Notes under the pieces: model-generated
The model's input: only the letters and a program-made list of their open reading frames with translations
Told to the model about the DNA's origin: nothing
The model's database searches: none
Position numbers and translations under genes: made by a program
Shown here: positions 23,983-32,851 of the stretch, piece after piece
Numbering within the stretch: position 1 is the stretch's first letter
Layout: each line of letters begins with the position of its first letter
From: Mycolicibacterium iranicum
GTDB taxonomy: Bacteria > Actinomycetota > Actinomycetes > Mycobacteriales > Mycobacteriaceae
Assembly (NCBI RefSeq): GCF_001650495.1
Contig: NZ_LWCS01000034.1
Coordinates: 1-64,000 of the forward strand
Direction of reading: 5' to 3'
DNA: 64,000 nucleotides

Positions 23983-25275
23983 TCAGGGCAGCAGTTCGTC
24001 GAGGCTGCCGTTCATGCAGTGCTCGACCACCGGTCGCACCGTGTCGAAGGTGCACTCCTTGGCATTGCCCGGAGTGCAGGCGTCCCCGAGGACATGGTGG
24101 GTGATGCGATCCACGTCGGCCTTGTCGCCCTTGATCACCTTGGCGTTCTCATAGAACTTCGTCGGCCCCTGGCCGAGCCGGTTCTTCGAGTAGCTGTCCT
24201 GCTTGACGTCGACGAAGCGCTCGATGATGTTGACGTCGCGCAGCAATCGGATCGCCGCGGCCAACGCGGCGTCGGCAGCCTGGACATCGGTCATGCCGTA
24301 GGTGTCCACACCCATCGCCTGCGCGATGTCGGCAAACCGCTTGTAGGCGACGGGCATGTTGAACGCCCACACCCGGGGCAGGGCAATGGCGTTGTTGAGG
24401 CCGTGGTGGGTGTCGTAGAACGCCGAGACGGCATGCGAGATCGAGTGGATGATGCCGAGACCACCCGAGTTGAAGGCCTGCGCGGCGATGTACTGCGCAT
24501 ACATCATGCCTTCGCGGCCCTTGAGATCTGTTCCGTTCCAGGTGGCTTCGCGCAGATTCTCGGCGGTCAGCTTGATGGCGCGGATCGCGTTGCCCAGCGA
24601 CGGTTCGAAGTTCAATCGCGAGACGTAGGGTTCCGAGGCATGGGCGAGGACGTCGAAGCCGCACTGCGCTGTGTAGTCGACCGGGCATTCGTAGTACAGC
24701 ACCGGGTCGTCGACGGCCAGCGTGGCGACCGAGGCGTCGTCGAAGGCGACGTACTTGTGCGGATTGTCGGGGTCGGTCGTGGTGTCGGTGATGACATAGG
24801 CCCATGACGTCTCCGACCCGGTCCCGGCCGTTGTCGAGATCGCGATGTGTGGCGGATTCTTCGGATTCTCGCTCTTGTTGAACCCCTCGAAATCGTTGAC
24901 GTTGCGACCGTCGTGGGCGATCGAGATGCGGGCACCCTTACAGGCGTCGTGGGTGGAGCCGCCACCGATGGAGATGAAGCTGTCGCACTCGTTCTCCTGG
25001 TACAGCTTCACCGAGTCCATCACGTTGTAGTCCTTGGGATTGGACTCCACCTGGTCGTAGACGACCACCTCGAGGCCGTGCCATTTCAGTGATTCGGCCA
25101 TGTTGTGCACGATGTCGGTGCCGCGCAGGCCCGAGCTCATCAACAGGGTTCGCTTGAACCCCATCTTCAGAGCCTCGGGCCCGACCATTTCGTGGGCTCC
25201 GGGTCCCATCATGGCTCGGGGAAACGGGTGAAACTCCTTGATGGGGAAAGGCTTGAGGAGATCTTCGACCTTCAT
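23983..25275 (-). CDS. mno: NDMA-dependent (mycofactocin-type) alcohol/methanol dehydrogenase
   Basis: A 430-aa type III metal-dependent alcohol dehydrogenase. It has the NAD-site motif SIGGGSTHDACKGARI, TTAGTGSETSWAYV, and metal-ligand regions GFDVLAHASEPYVS and HSISHAVSAFYDTHHGLNN. Length and motifs match nicotinoprotein methanol:NDMA oxidoreductases, which keep NAD bound and pass electrons to mycofactocin. ATG 25275 follows GAGAGGA. It leads a six-gene operon with its presumed maturation pair, a second dehydrogenase and a two-component system. Symbol by similarity to the M. smegmatis mno gene. Confidence 0.88.
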   Translation of the reverse strand: MKVEDLLKPFPIKEFHPFPRAMMGPGAHEMVGPEALKMGFKRTLLMSSGLRGTDIVHNMAESLKWHGLEVVVYDQVESNPKDYNVMDSVKLYQENECDSFISIGGGSTHDACKGARISIAHDGRNVNDFEGFNKSENPKNPPHIAISTTAGTGSETSWAYVITDTTTDPDNPHKYVAFDDASVATLAVDDPVLYYECPVDYTAQCGFDVLAHASEPYVSRLNFEPSLGNAIRAIKLTAENLREATWNGTDLKGREGMMYAQYIAAQAFNSGGLGIIHSISHAVSAFYDTHHGLNNAIALPRVWAFNMPVAYKRFADIAQAMGVDTYGMTDVQAADAALAAAIRLLRDVNIIERFVDVKQDSYSKNRLGQGPTKFYENAKVIKGDKADVDRITHHVLGDACTPGNAKECTFDTVRPVVEHCMNGSLDELLP

Positions 25276-25405
25276 GGCTGGTCCTCTCGAGGCTCGGTGT
25301 CCGATGCAGCGCGGGTGTCGAACACCACGCTAGGCAGGCGGACGTGAGCCACGGAACAGCTTGCGGGCAAGACCGAATCGTCGGGCAGCACAAGTGCACT
25401 CGACC

Positions 25406-25427
25406 GGGCAGGGAGCTACCTACCCGG
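25406..25427. promoter_or_regulatory. 22-base motif shared with the mftD/mftM gap (copy 2)
   Basis: The plus strand reads GGGCAG, GGAG, CTACC, T, ACCCGG, 17 of 22 identical to 17057-17078 and in the same orientation relative to the leftward genes. It lies 131-152 bases upstream of the mno start and overlaps the stop codon of dctA. Candidate activator site for the operon. Confidence 0.5.
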
Positions 25428-26805
25428 TTGGAGGGGTACCGGCACGCGCAGGTTCACGAGGCTCCTGCGCATCGGAGTCCTCGTCGTCGAGCATCGTGGC
25501 CTCGTCGAAGGGCCGGTCCCCGTCGAGCACCTCGTTGAGCCGTTCGCTGTCCACCGTGCCCGTCCAGGACCCGACCAGCACGGTCGCGACGGCGTTGCCG
25601 GAGAAGTTGGTCAACGCACGCGCCTCGGACATGAACCGGTCGATGCCGACGATGATGCCGACGCCGTCGAGAAGCTCGGGCCGATGGCTCTGCAGACCGG
25701 CGGCGAGGGTGGCCAGTCCAGCTCCGCTGACTCCGGCGGCACCCTTTGAGGCGATGATCATGAATGCCAGCAGTCCGAGCTGTTCGGGAATCGACAGAGG
25801 GTCCCCGAGCGCGTCGGCAATGAAAAGCGACGCCATTGTCAGGTAGATGGCGGTGCCGTCGAGGTTGAACGAGTACCCGGTCGGAACGACGATGCCGACG
25901 GTCGCCGGTTTCACGCCGGCATGCTCCATCTTTGCGATCAACCGCGGCAGCGCAGACTCCGAAGACGACGTCGCGACGATCAGCAGGTATTCGCGGGCCA
26001 GATACTTGGTCAGCTTGAAGATCGACACCCGCGCGACCGCGTACAGCAGTGAGCCGAGTACGCCGAAGATGAAGATGACGCACGTCAGGTAGAACGCCAG
26101 CATCAGCACACCGAGCTGGATGACAGCTTCGAAACCGGTGTCGCCCACCACTTCTGCGATGGCACCGAACGCGCCGACAGGTGCCAGCCAGAGCACGCCG
26201 ATCAGGATGCGAAAGACCAGCTTCTGGAGCGCCTCGATGCCGCGCAGGAGTCCTTCGCCGACCTGACCCATGCCCTGGATACCGAAGCCGACGAGCAGCG
26301 CCACGAAAAGTGCCTGCAGCACGTTGCCTTCCGTGACCGCCGAGAACAGCGTCGTCGGAATGATGTTCGAGATGAAATCCATTGTGCCACCGGCTGATTC
26401 GGCTTCACCGGCAAGCTCGGCGCCCTTGCCGGGATCGTTGGGCACGTTGAGTCCCGTTCCGGGGCTGATCAGGTTGCCGACGACGAGACCGATTGCCAGC
26501 GCGATCGTCGACATGATCAGGAAGTAGGCGATCGCCAGACCTCCCACTTTGCCGACAGACGCGGCGGCACGGACCTTACCGATGCCGAGGACGACGGTGC
26601 AGAAGATGACCGGAACGATCATCATCTTGATCAGCTTGACGAAGAGCTCGCCGAGGATGCCCAGCGAGGCCGCGGTCTCGGGTGCGACGAGACCGACGAC
26701 GACGCCGGCGACGACGGCCACGATCACCAGGATGTACAGCCAGTGGGTGCGGTCGCGCTTCTTCTTGGGCTTGTTCTCGGACTCGTCGTCTTTGGTGGCA
26801 GTCAT
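25420..26805 (-). CDS. dctA: C4-dicarboxylate/cation symporter
   Basis: A 461-aa membrane transporter of the DAACS family with about eight hydrophobic segments. Diagnostic motifs: VATSSSESALPRL (Ser-rich re-entrant loop), GYSFNLDGTAIYLTMASLFIA, IIASKGAAGVSGAGLATLA and DRFMSEARALTNFSGNAVAT. It imports succinate, fumarate or malate with Na+ or H+. The N-terminus is a basic cytosolic stretch (ENKPKKKRDR) and the C-terminus is acidic. ATG 26805 is preceded by GGAGGG on its strand. Divergent from the TetR gene; shared control is possible. Confidence 0.92.
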   Translation of the reverse strand: MTATKDDESENKPKKKRDRTHWLYILVIVAVVAGVVVGLVAPETAASLGILGELFVKLIKMMIVPVIFCTVVLGIGKVRAAASVGKVGGLAIAYFLIMSTIALAIGLVVGNLISPGTGLNVPNDPGKGAELAGEAESAGGTMDFISNIIPTTLFSAVTEGNVLQALFVALLVGFGIQGMGQVGEGLLRGIEALQKLVFRILIGVLWLAPVGAFGAIAEVVGDTGFEAVIQLGVLMLAFYLTCVIFIFGVLGSLLYAVARVSIFKLTKYLAREYLLIVATSSSESALPRLIAKMEHAGVKPATVGIVVPTGYSFNLDGTAIYLTMASLFIADALGDPLSIPEQLGLLAFMIIASKGAAGVSGAGLATLAAGLQSHRPELLDGVGIIVGIDRFMSEARALTNFSGNAVATVLVGSWTGTVDSERLNEVLDGDRPFDEATMLDDEDSDAQEPREPARAGTPPTG

Positions 26806-26904
26806 CCCGGCACATCCCTCCCACTTGTGGTGGTGGGGGGATAACCACAAGTGCGTCACATCACACCCGACTCTTGACCCAGGTAGATCCCGATGCTTCT
26901 ATTT

Positions 26905-26932
26905 GAACAACGTTCGAAACCGAACGATGTTC
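26905..26932. promoter_or_regulatory. Inverted-repeat operator in front of the tetR-P450 genes
   Basis: GAACAACGTTCG (26905-26916) and CGAACGATGTTC (26921-26932) pair at 11 of 12 positions around the spacer AAAC. Size and position fit a TetR dimer site. It overlaps the upstream candidate start at 26927, which favours ATG 26945 for the regulator. Confidence 0.7.
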
Positions 26933-26944
26933 GAAAGGCTCGCG

Positions 26945-27517
26945 ATGCCCAGAACCCGCAGAACGGTCTCTGTGCTCCCCTACGGCGCACTCGACCGTGA
27001 ACATCTGGTCAAACATCTGCTTGAGCTGGCCCGCAGAGTCGGGGTGGAGAACGTGACGATGCGGGCACTCGCGGCCGAGGCGGGCACGTCGGCGTCGTCG
27101 GTGTACTACCACGTCAAAGACAAGGCGGCGCTTCTCGACCTGCTCGCCGAGTCGGTGCTCGGCGCAATCGCCATCCCGACCGACGGCGACTGGGAGCAGC
27201 GCATCGCCGAACTCCACACCAACGCATGGCGGGCCATGGTCGAAGTCCCCGGGATCGCCGCGCTGCTGCAGCAGCGCTCGCTGGCGGGTCTGGCAGGAGC
27301 CATGGACCACGCCGCGAAAACCATCATGGCCGAGTCCGGTTGGCCTCCGGAGGATCTCGACGCCGCCCACGTCGTCCTGTACATCCACCTGTTGGGCTCG
27401 GTGCAGCTCGAACACCATCTGCACGGCACGGGCTCCGACGACGCCTACGCCAGATTCCATCAGGGCCTGCGCATCATCCTCGCCGGGTTGGCAACCTGCC
27501 GCCCGTCCGCCCCATGA
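26945..27517 (+). CDS. TetR/AcrR-family regulator
   Basis: A 190-aa protein with an N-terminal helix-turn-helix (about 15-65; VENVTMRALAAEAGTSASSVYYHVKDKAALLDLLAESV) and a helical ligand-binding C-terminal domain (TetR_C-like). ATG 26945 has AAAGG upstream; ATG 26927 in frame lies inside the inverted repeat and is less likely. The P450 gene follows 26 bases later on the same strand, so the regulator probably represses itself and the P450, and possibly the divergent dctA. Confidence 0.85.
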   Translation: MPRTRRTVSVLPYGALDREHLVKHLLELARRVGVENVTMRALAAEAGTSASSVYYHVKDKAALLDLLAESVLGAIAIPTDGDWEQRIAELHTNAWRAMVEVPGIAALLQQRSLAGLAGAMDHAAKTIMAESGWPPEDLDAAHVVLYIHLLGSVQLEHHLHGTGSDDAYARFHQGLRIILAGLATCRPSAP

Positions 27518-27543
27518 ACGAATGCCCCGAGAAGGAGACTGCG

Positions 27544-28737
27544 ATGCCCAATCCGCTGCACTCACCGGCGTTCTACGCGGGTGATCCGTACCCGACCTAC
27601 CGGAGGCTTCGGGCCACCGACCCGGTGTGCTGGAACGACGAGCACGGCTTCTGGGCGCTACTCAAGTACGAGGACATCAGGTACGTCTCGACCAATCCCG
27701 CCCTGTTCACGTCCACGCGGGGCATCACCGTTCCGGATCCGGCGATCGAGAACCCGGTTCTGGACGGCAGTTTGATCTTCACCGACCCACCGCGGCATCG
27801 GCAGCTGCGCAAGCTGATCAACTCCGGGTTCACCCGTCGCCAGGTCGCCATCCTGGAACCCAAGCTGCGAGCGTTCGCCCGGACGGCTCTCGACACCATC
27901 GACCCGGGTGGGGGCACCGAATTCGCCGAAAAGATCGCCGCGCCTCTGCCGACCCGCATGATCGCCGAGATTCTGGGCGCGCCCGACGAGGACTGGGAGC
28001 AGTTCCGCCGGTGGTCGGACGCAGCCGTGGGCATGGATGACCCGGACGTCGAACTGGATACGTTCGCCGCGCTGGGCGAGCTCTACCAATATTTCGAGCA
28101 GCTGGTCGCGCTGCGGCGCGACGGAACGTTCAGCGACGCCGACGATCTGCTGTCGATCCTGGTGGCCGCCGAGGTGGACGGTGTGCGCCTCAGCGATCAA
28201 GACCTCCTGCAGTTCTGCCTGCTACTGCTGGTCGCCGGCAATGAGACGACGCGCAACCTGATCGCGCTGGGCACGTTGGCACTCATCGAACACCCGGATC
28301 AGCTGCGTCTGCTGCGGGAGCACCGCGAGCTGATTCCCTCCGCGGTGGAGGAACTGCTCAGGTTCACCTCACCGGTCGCGAACATGACCCGCTGCGCGAC
28401 CCGCGACGTCGAAATCAGGGGACGGCTGATCCGGGAAGGACAGTACGTCACGATGCTCTACGGGTCGGCCAATCGTGACGAAGCGGTTTTCGGACCCACC
28501 TCCGAGCAGCTCGACATCACCCGCAACCCCAACCCGCACCTCGCGTTCGGCTGCGGTGAGCACTCCTGTCTGGGGGCTCAGCTGGCGCGGCTGGAAGCCC
28601 GGGTCCTCTTCGAGGAACTATTGAGTCGCTTCGAGCACATCGAGCTCGACGGGGACGTTGTGCGGATGCAGGCCACGATGGTGCCCGGGGTGCGCCAGAT
28701 GCCCGTGACCTTGCAACAAGCTCGGCTACCCGCCTGA
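27544..28737 (+). CDS. Cytochrome P450
   Basis: A 397-aa soluble bacterial P450. The I-helix oxygen-binding motif AGNETTR (231-237), the K-helix ExxR (EELLR, 269-273) and the heme loop FGCGEHSCLG with Cys342 are intact. ATG 27544 follows AAGGAG. Length and lack of a membrane anchor match CYP monooxygenases that need a ferredoxin and reductase, neither of which is adjacent. Substrate unknown. Likely controlled by the TetR protein upstream. Confidence 0.93.
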   Translation: MPNPLHSPAFYAGDPYPTYRRLRATDPVCWNDEHGFWALLKYEDIRYVSTNPALFTSTRGITVPDPAIENPVLDGSLIFTDPPRHRQLRKLINSGFTRRQVAILEPKLRAFARTALDTIDPGGGTEFAEKIAAPLPTRMIAEILGAPDEDWEQFRRWSDAAVGMDDPDVELDTFAALGELYQYFEQLVALRRDGTFSDADDLLSILVAAEVDGVRLSDQDLLQFCLLLLVAGNETTRNLIALGTLALIEHPDQLRLLREHRELIPSAVEELLRFTSPVANMTRCATRDVEIRGRLIREGQYVTMLYGSANRDEAVFGPTSEQLDITRNPNPHLAFGCGEHSCLGAQLARLEARVLFEELLSRFEHIELDGDVVRMQATMVPGVRQMPVTLQQARLPA

Positions 28738-28878
28738 GGGCACCCTTAGACACGTGGACAAAGCCTGAACTTCGTCGAGGGTTGGGTACACAATGGTTCA
28801 ACCGGCAACCAACTGCTACGAGACGAGTCCGACATTCAGTCCATCAGCGCTCTGTCGACGACGCAGCTGGATGCCGCT

Positions 28879-30114
28879 GTGTCTGGGCGCGGTCTGGTAC
28901 CCGCCTTCCAGCCCGTGGTGACGCTCCCGGAGGAGGTGGTCGTCGGTTACGAGGCACTGGCGCGCTGGCCTTCGCTGAACCATCCCCCACCGGCGGACGT
29001 CTTCGCCCATGCCGCGGCGACGGACAGGCTGGACCAACTCGACCACGCCTGTATCCGCTCCGCGGCACGCGCCGCCCTCGACGTTCCCTCGGCTGCCGGC
29101 ATGCTGCTGCTGGTCAACTGTGAGCCGACGACTGCAGAAATCGACATGCCTGTGGGTACCGCGCTGTCCGAAGCGGTCAGCAGCTTCAGCGTGATGTTCG
29201 AGCTGACCGAGCGGGGACTGCTGCGCGACCCCCCGGCGTTGCTCCGAAAAGTGGCTGCACTGCGCTCGCTCGGCGTCATGATTGCGCTCGACGACATCGG
29301 CGCGCACCCGGACTCACTGGCGTTGCTCGACACCATCTCCCCCGATGTCATGAAGATCGATCTGAGACTTGTTCAGCGGCAACCCAATCAGTTGCAGGCG
29401 CGCACCATCGCCGCCGTCATGGCCCATCACGAACGTACCGGCGCAACCATCTTGGCCGAGGGCATCGAGACCGACGAGCACCTTGAGCAGGCGCTCGCCT
29501 ACGGCGCCACACTGGGGCAGGGCTATCGGTTCGGCCACCCCGGCACTCTGGGCGCGGTGGATCGCACGTCCGGCCTCCTGCAGCTGCCGCCGTCGACGGG
29601 GCAGCCCGAAACTTCAATGACGCCTTTCGAACTGGCAACCACCCACAGCCGAGCGCGCACGATGCGCAAGCGAACCCTGATCGAACTGTCTCGCCACCTT
29701 GAGCGTTTGGCATCGGCGGCCGAAAGCCCGCCGATCGTGCTCTTCACCCTTCAGCACCACGGCAACTACCGTGGCCAGACGCGGGCGAACTTCACCGCTC
29801 TCGCGAAAAGGTCGCCGCTCGTCGTCGCCTTCGCCGTGAATGTCGTAGCAGAGCTCGACTCGGCCCTGCGATGGGTCGACATCGGGGTGGACGACCCGAT
29901 GGCACTGGAGTGGGACATCGTCGTGATCGGTCCCGACACCGCCGCAGCCCTGATCGCTCGCGAACTGGAGCCGCCCGGAAGCGCTGACCGGGAGAACGAG
30001 CGTCGCTTCGAAACCGTCATCACCTTCGATCGCTCCAGGGTCGCAGAGCTGGCGCGCAACCTGCTCTACCGTTGCCCGGCAATCCCTACGGGCGACGGCG
30101 CACTCAGCGAGTGA
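28879..30114 (+). CDS. EAL-domain phosphodiesterase with C-terminal DICT domain
   Basis: A 411-aa protein. The EAL domain (about 5-230) keeps all residues needed to cut cyclic di-GMP: Glu25 (EALAR), Asn80, Glu108 (ELTER), Asp138/Asp139 (DDIG), Lys159, Glu194 (AEGIET) and Gln214 (QGYRFG). Residues 245-390 match a DICT sensory domain (MRKRTLIELSRHLERLA..., RSPLVVAFAVNV). No membrane segment. The start is GTG 28879; no standard start codon lies between it and the in-frame TAG at 28747. Its end overlaps egtE by 11 bases on the opposite strand. Confidence 0.82.
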   Translation: MSGRGLVPAFQPVVTLPEEVVVGYEALARWPSLNHPPPADVFAHAAATDRLDQLDHACIRSAARAALDVPSAAGMLLLVNCEPTTAEIDMPVGTALSEAVSSFSVMFELTERGLLRDPPALLRKVAALRSLGVMIALDDIGAHPDSLALLDTISPDVMKIDLRLVQRQPNQLQARTIAAVMAHHERTGATILAEGIETDEHLEQALAYGATLGQGYRFGHPGTLGAVDRTSGLLQLPPSTGQPETSMTPFELATTHSRARTMRKRTLIELSRHLERLASAAESPPIVLFTLQHHGNYRGQTRANFTALAKRSPLVVAFAVNVVAELDSALRWVDIGVDDPMALEWDIVVIGPDTAAALIARELEPPGSADRENERRFETVITFDRSRVAELARNLLYRCPAIPTGDGALSE

Positions 30115-31183
30115 CAGCCGCCAGAGCCTTCGCGACGACGGCGAGGTCGTCGTCGGTGACGTCGACGTGCGGGGAGATGCGCAGCGCGGGATGATGCATC
30201 TGGCGTGGCGCACGCTCGATTCCGAGGAAGGTCGTCACGATCCGGTGCTCGGCAATCAGGCGCTCTCGCACCTGTGCCGCGTCGACGTCATCGGGTGGCT
30301 GCAGGGTGGTGATCGCGCTGGGCTCGTTGACGTGTTCAATCACCCGCCAACCGGGCACATCGGCGAGTGTCGCGCGGGCGGCCGCACCCACCTCCCGCAG
30401 CCGGGCCTGCATCGCGCAGGGCCCGGCAGCAACATGCTCACCCAGGGCGACCGAAAAGCCAACGTGGAGCCCGACATTGGTCTCCGCGTGGCTGAGTCGC
30501 TCCCGCGTGGAATCCGTCAGAACACCGGGACGGGCGGCCAGGAACCCGACCCCGCGCGGACCCGCAGTCCATTTGCGTGACGAGGAGTAGACGGCGTCGG
30601 CGCCGACGTCAGCCATATCGAGATGCGCGAAACCCTGTGCTGCATCGACGATCATCGGAATCCCGTGGCCGTGGCACGCGCTGGCCATCGCATGCACCGG
30701 CTGCACGATTCCGCTGTGGCTGCCCAGCACCGTGAAATGCACCAGCGCAGGCGGGTGGTGAGCCAGCGCAGCGCCGACCGCGTTGACGTCGAGGCGGCCG
30801 AACTCGTCGACGGGCAGCAGCCGGATGTCGAAACCGTGACCAGCCATGATCGCGAGGTTCGGGCCGAACTCGCCGGGCAGGCACGCCAGCGTCCGCTCCC
30901 CCGTCCAGTCCCCGAGCAGGATGTCCAGCGCATGATTGGATCCGGTGGTGAAGGAGACGTCGGCATCGGGCATCCCGGTCATGGCACGGATGGCGGCGCG
31001 GCCGGCGTCGAGGACCGGTGCCGCGGCCTGCGCGGCGACATAGCCGCCGACCTCGGCCTCGTGGCGGGCATGCTGGGCCGCGGCCTCGATGGCAGCGAAG
31101 CTCTGGCGCGAGCACGCTGCGCTGTCGACGTGGACTCCGGCGGCGGGCGGGCGCGCGGCGCGCCAGGTCTCGGCGAGCGTCAT
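30104..31183 (-). CDS. egtE: Ergothioneine biosynthesis PLP-dependent C-S lyase EgtE
   Basis: A 359-aa aminotransferase class V enzyme that cleaves hercynylcysteine sulfoxide to ergothioneine using pyridoxal phosphate. The PLP Lys lies in SSSRKWTAGPRGVGF, the PLP Asp in MIVDAAQGFAHLDM, and a phosphate-binding TTGSNHALDILL is present. It is the last gene of the egt operon, 13 bases after egtD. ATG 31183. Confidence 0.9.
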   Translation of the reverse strand: MTLAETWRAARPPAAGVHVDSAACSRQSFAAIEAAAQHARHEAEVGGYVAAQAAAPVLDAGRAAIRAMTGMPDADVSFTTGSNHALDILLGDWTGERTLACLPGEFGPNLAIMAGHGFDIRLLPVDEFGRLDVNAVGAALAHHPPALVHFTVLGSHSGIVQPVHAMASACHGHGIPMIVDAAQGFAHLDMADVGADAVYSSSRKWTAGPRGVGFLAARPGVLTDSTRERLSHAETNVGLHVGFSVALGEHVAAGPCAMQARLREVGAAARATLADVPGWRVIEHVNEPSAITTLQPPDDVDAAQVRERLIAEHRIVTTFLGIERAPRQMHHPALRISPHVDVTDDDLAVVAKALAAVTR

Positions 31184-31196
31184 GTGATCGATTCCA

Positions 31197-32159
31197 TCAC
31201 TTCACCGCCAGGGAAAGACCGAAATCGCCGGCGTCGTCGGTCCACCAGTGGGTCCTGCGCAAACCTGCGGCGGCCAGTTCGGCCTCCACTCCTTCGGGCC
31301 TGAACTTGCACGACACCTCGGTCAGCATCTGCTCGCCGTCGGCGAAGTCGACGTCGAGATCCAGTGCCGCAATGTGGACTCGCTGCGCGCGAGCAGACCG
31401 CAGCCACATCTCGATGCGTTCCTCGTCGGCGTTCCACACCGCGACGTGGTCGAACTGGTTGATGTCGAAGTCGGCGCCGAGCTCGCGGTTGACCACCGTG
31501 AGCACGTTGCGGTTGAAACGCGCCGTCACGCCGGCGCTGTCGTCGTAGGCGCGCACCAGTCGAGCCGGGTCTTTGACCAGGTCGGTGCCGAGCAGCAGCG
31601 CGTCGCCGGGCTGCATCATCTCGGCCACCGATGCCAGGAACTCGGCACGAGGTTCGGGTGTCAGGTTGCCGATCGTGGAACCCAGGAACGCGACGAGGCG
31701 CCGGCCGATCCGCGGGATCTTGCCGAGGTGTTCTTCGAAATCTCCGCACACCGCCTCGATCTCGACGCCGGGATACTCGTTCTGGATTGCGGCGCCGGCC
31801 GCCCGCAGCACACTGGAATCGACGTCGAACGGGATGAACCGGCGCAGCGATCCGCCGTCGCGCAGGGCATCGAGCAGCATGCGCGTCTTCTCCGACGTGC
31901 CGCTGCCCAGCTCCACGAGCGTGTCGGCATTCGATGCGTCGGCGATCTCCGTGGCCCTGGCTCTGAGGATCTGCGCCTCCGTGCGCGTCGGATAGTACTC
32001 GGGCAGGCGGGTGATCTGGTCGAACAGATCGCTGCCGACGGCGTCGTAGAACCATTTGGGCGGCAACGTCTTCGGCCGTTGCGACAGGCCGTTGCCGACA
32101 TCGCGGCGCAGCGCCTCCTCGGCGGCGTCGGCGGCCAGGTAGTTCTCCAGTGCGAACAT
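31197..32159 (-). CDS. egtD: L-histidine N-alpha-methyltransferase EgtD
   Basis: A 320-aa SAM-dependent enzyme that trimethylates histidine to hercynine, the first committed step. Visible are KWFYDAVGSDLFDQITRLPEYYPTRTE, the SAM site LVELGSGTSEKTRMLLDAL, substrate Tyr/Asn regions (STIGNLTPEPR) and the C-terminal LTEVSCKFR and HWWTDDAGDFGLSLA. ATG 32159 (MFALENYLAADAAEE) aligns with known EgtD starts. GTG 32165, overlapping the egtC stop, is an alternative adding two residues. Confidence 0.95.
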   Translation of the reverse strand: MFALENYLAADAAEEALRRDVGNGLSQRPKTLPPKWFYDAVGSDLFDQITRLPEYYPTRTEAQILRARATEIADASNADTLVELGSGTSEKTRMLLDALRDGGSLRRFIPFDVDSSVLRAAGAAIQNEYPGVEIEAVCGDFEEHLGKIPRIGRRLVAFLGSTIGNLTPEPRAEFLASVAEMMQPGDALLLGTDLVKDPARLVRAYDDSAGVTARFNRNVLTVVNRELGADFDINQFDHVAVWNADEERIEMWLRSARAQRVHIAALDLDVDFADGEQMLTEVSCKFRPEGVEAELAAAGLRRTHWWTDDAGDFGLSLAVK

Positions 32160-32161
32160 CG

Positions 32162-32851
32162 TCACGATCCTCTCAGCGGTGTCAGGTGCACGCGCGAATC
32201 CTCAACCTCGACGAGGTGCCTGTCCGGGATCTCTTGCCACTCGGGGTCGTCGTCGTAGGGTTCGCTGGCCAGTACTACTCCGTCGTCACGGCGAAGGACG
32301 GACAGCGTGTCGCCCCAAGTGGTGGCCAGAAGCCGGGAACCGTTGCCCGCCAAGATGTTCAGCCGAGCGTTCGGGTCGTCGGCGGCGACGCCGGTGATCG
32401 TGTCCGCGAGCGCGTCGATGTCGCGGTCGAAGATCAATGCCGCCAACAGTGCGCTGTCGTTGGTCGATTCGGCGTGGCGCGCAGCGGGCAGCACTGCGCG
32501 GTCGACGATTCCGTTGTGGGACAGCAGCCAGGTGCCGTCGCTGAACGGCGCCGATGCGGACGCCTCGATCGGCATGCCGACCGTCGCCGACCGGACAGCC
32601 GCGACCACGCATCCACTGGTCAGCGCGGGAGCCACGGAGGCGAACGACGCGTCACCCCACAGCGGCGCCGCACTGCGCCAACGCCGCGGCACACCACCGT
32701 CGAAAAATCCGACCCCCCAACCGTCGGCGTTCATCAGGCCGTTCTTCTGGCGTCGCGGGGCATACGACTGCACCAGCAGGCCAGACGGCGGCTCGAGCAC
32801 CAGCGACGCCACCGAGACGGGCTTGCCGAGCCACGCCAGATGTCTACACAT
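32162..32851 (-). CDS. egtC: Gamma-glutamyl-hercynylcysteine sulfoxide hydrolase EgtC
   Basis: A 229-aa class II glutamine-amidotransferase-like hydrolase that removes the gamma-glutamyl group from the EgtB product. Cys2 (MCRHLAWLG) becomes the N-terminal nucleophile. NADGWGVGFF, AAVRSATVGMPI and LSHNGIVD mark the Ntn fold. ATG 32849-32851 overlaps the end of egtB by 8 bases; the open frame upstream is only egtB shadow. Confidence 0.93.
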   Translation of the reverse strand: MCRHLAWLGKPVSVASLVLEPPSGLLVQSYAPRRQKNGLMNADGWGVGFFDGGVPRRWRSAAPLWGDASFASVAPALTSGCVVAAVRSATVGMPIEASASAPFSDGTWLLSHNGIVDRAVLPAARHAESTNDSALLAALIFDRDIDALADTITGVAADDPNARLNILAGNGSRLLATTWGDTLSVLRRDDGVVLASEPYDDDPEWQEIPDRHLVEVEDSRVHLTPLRGS

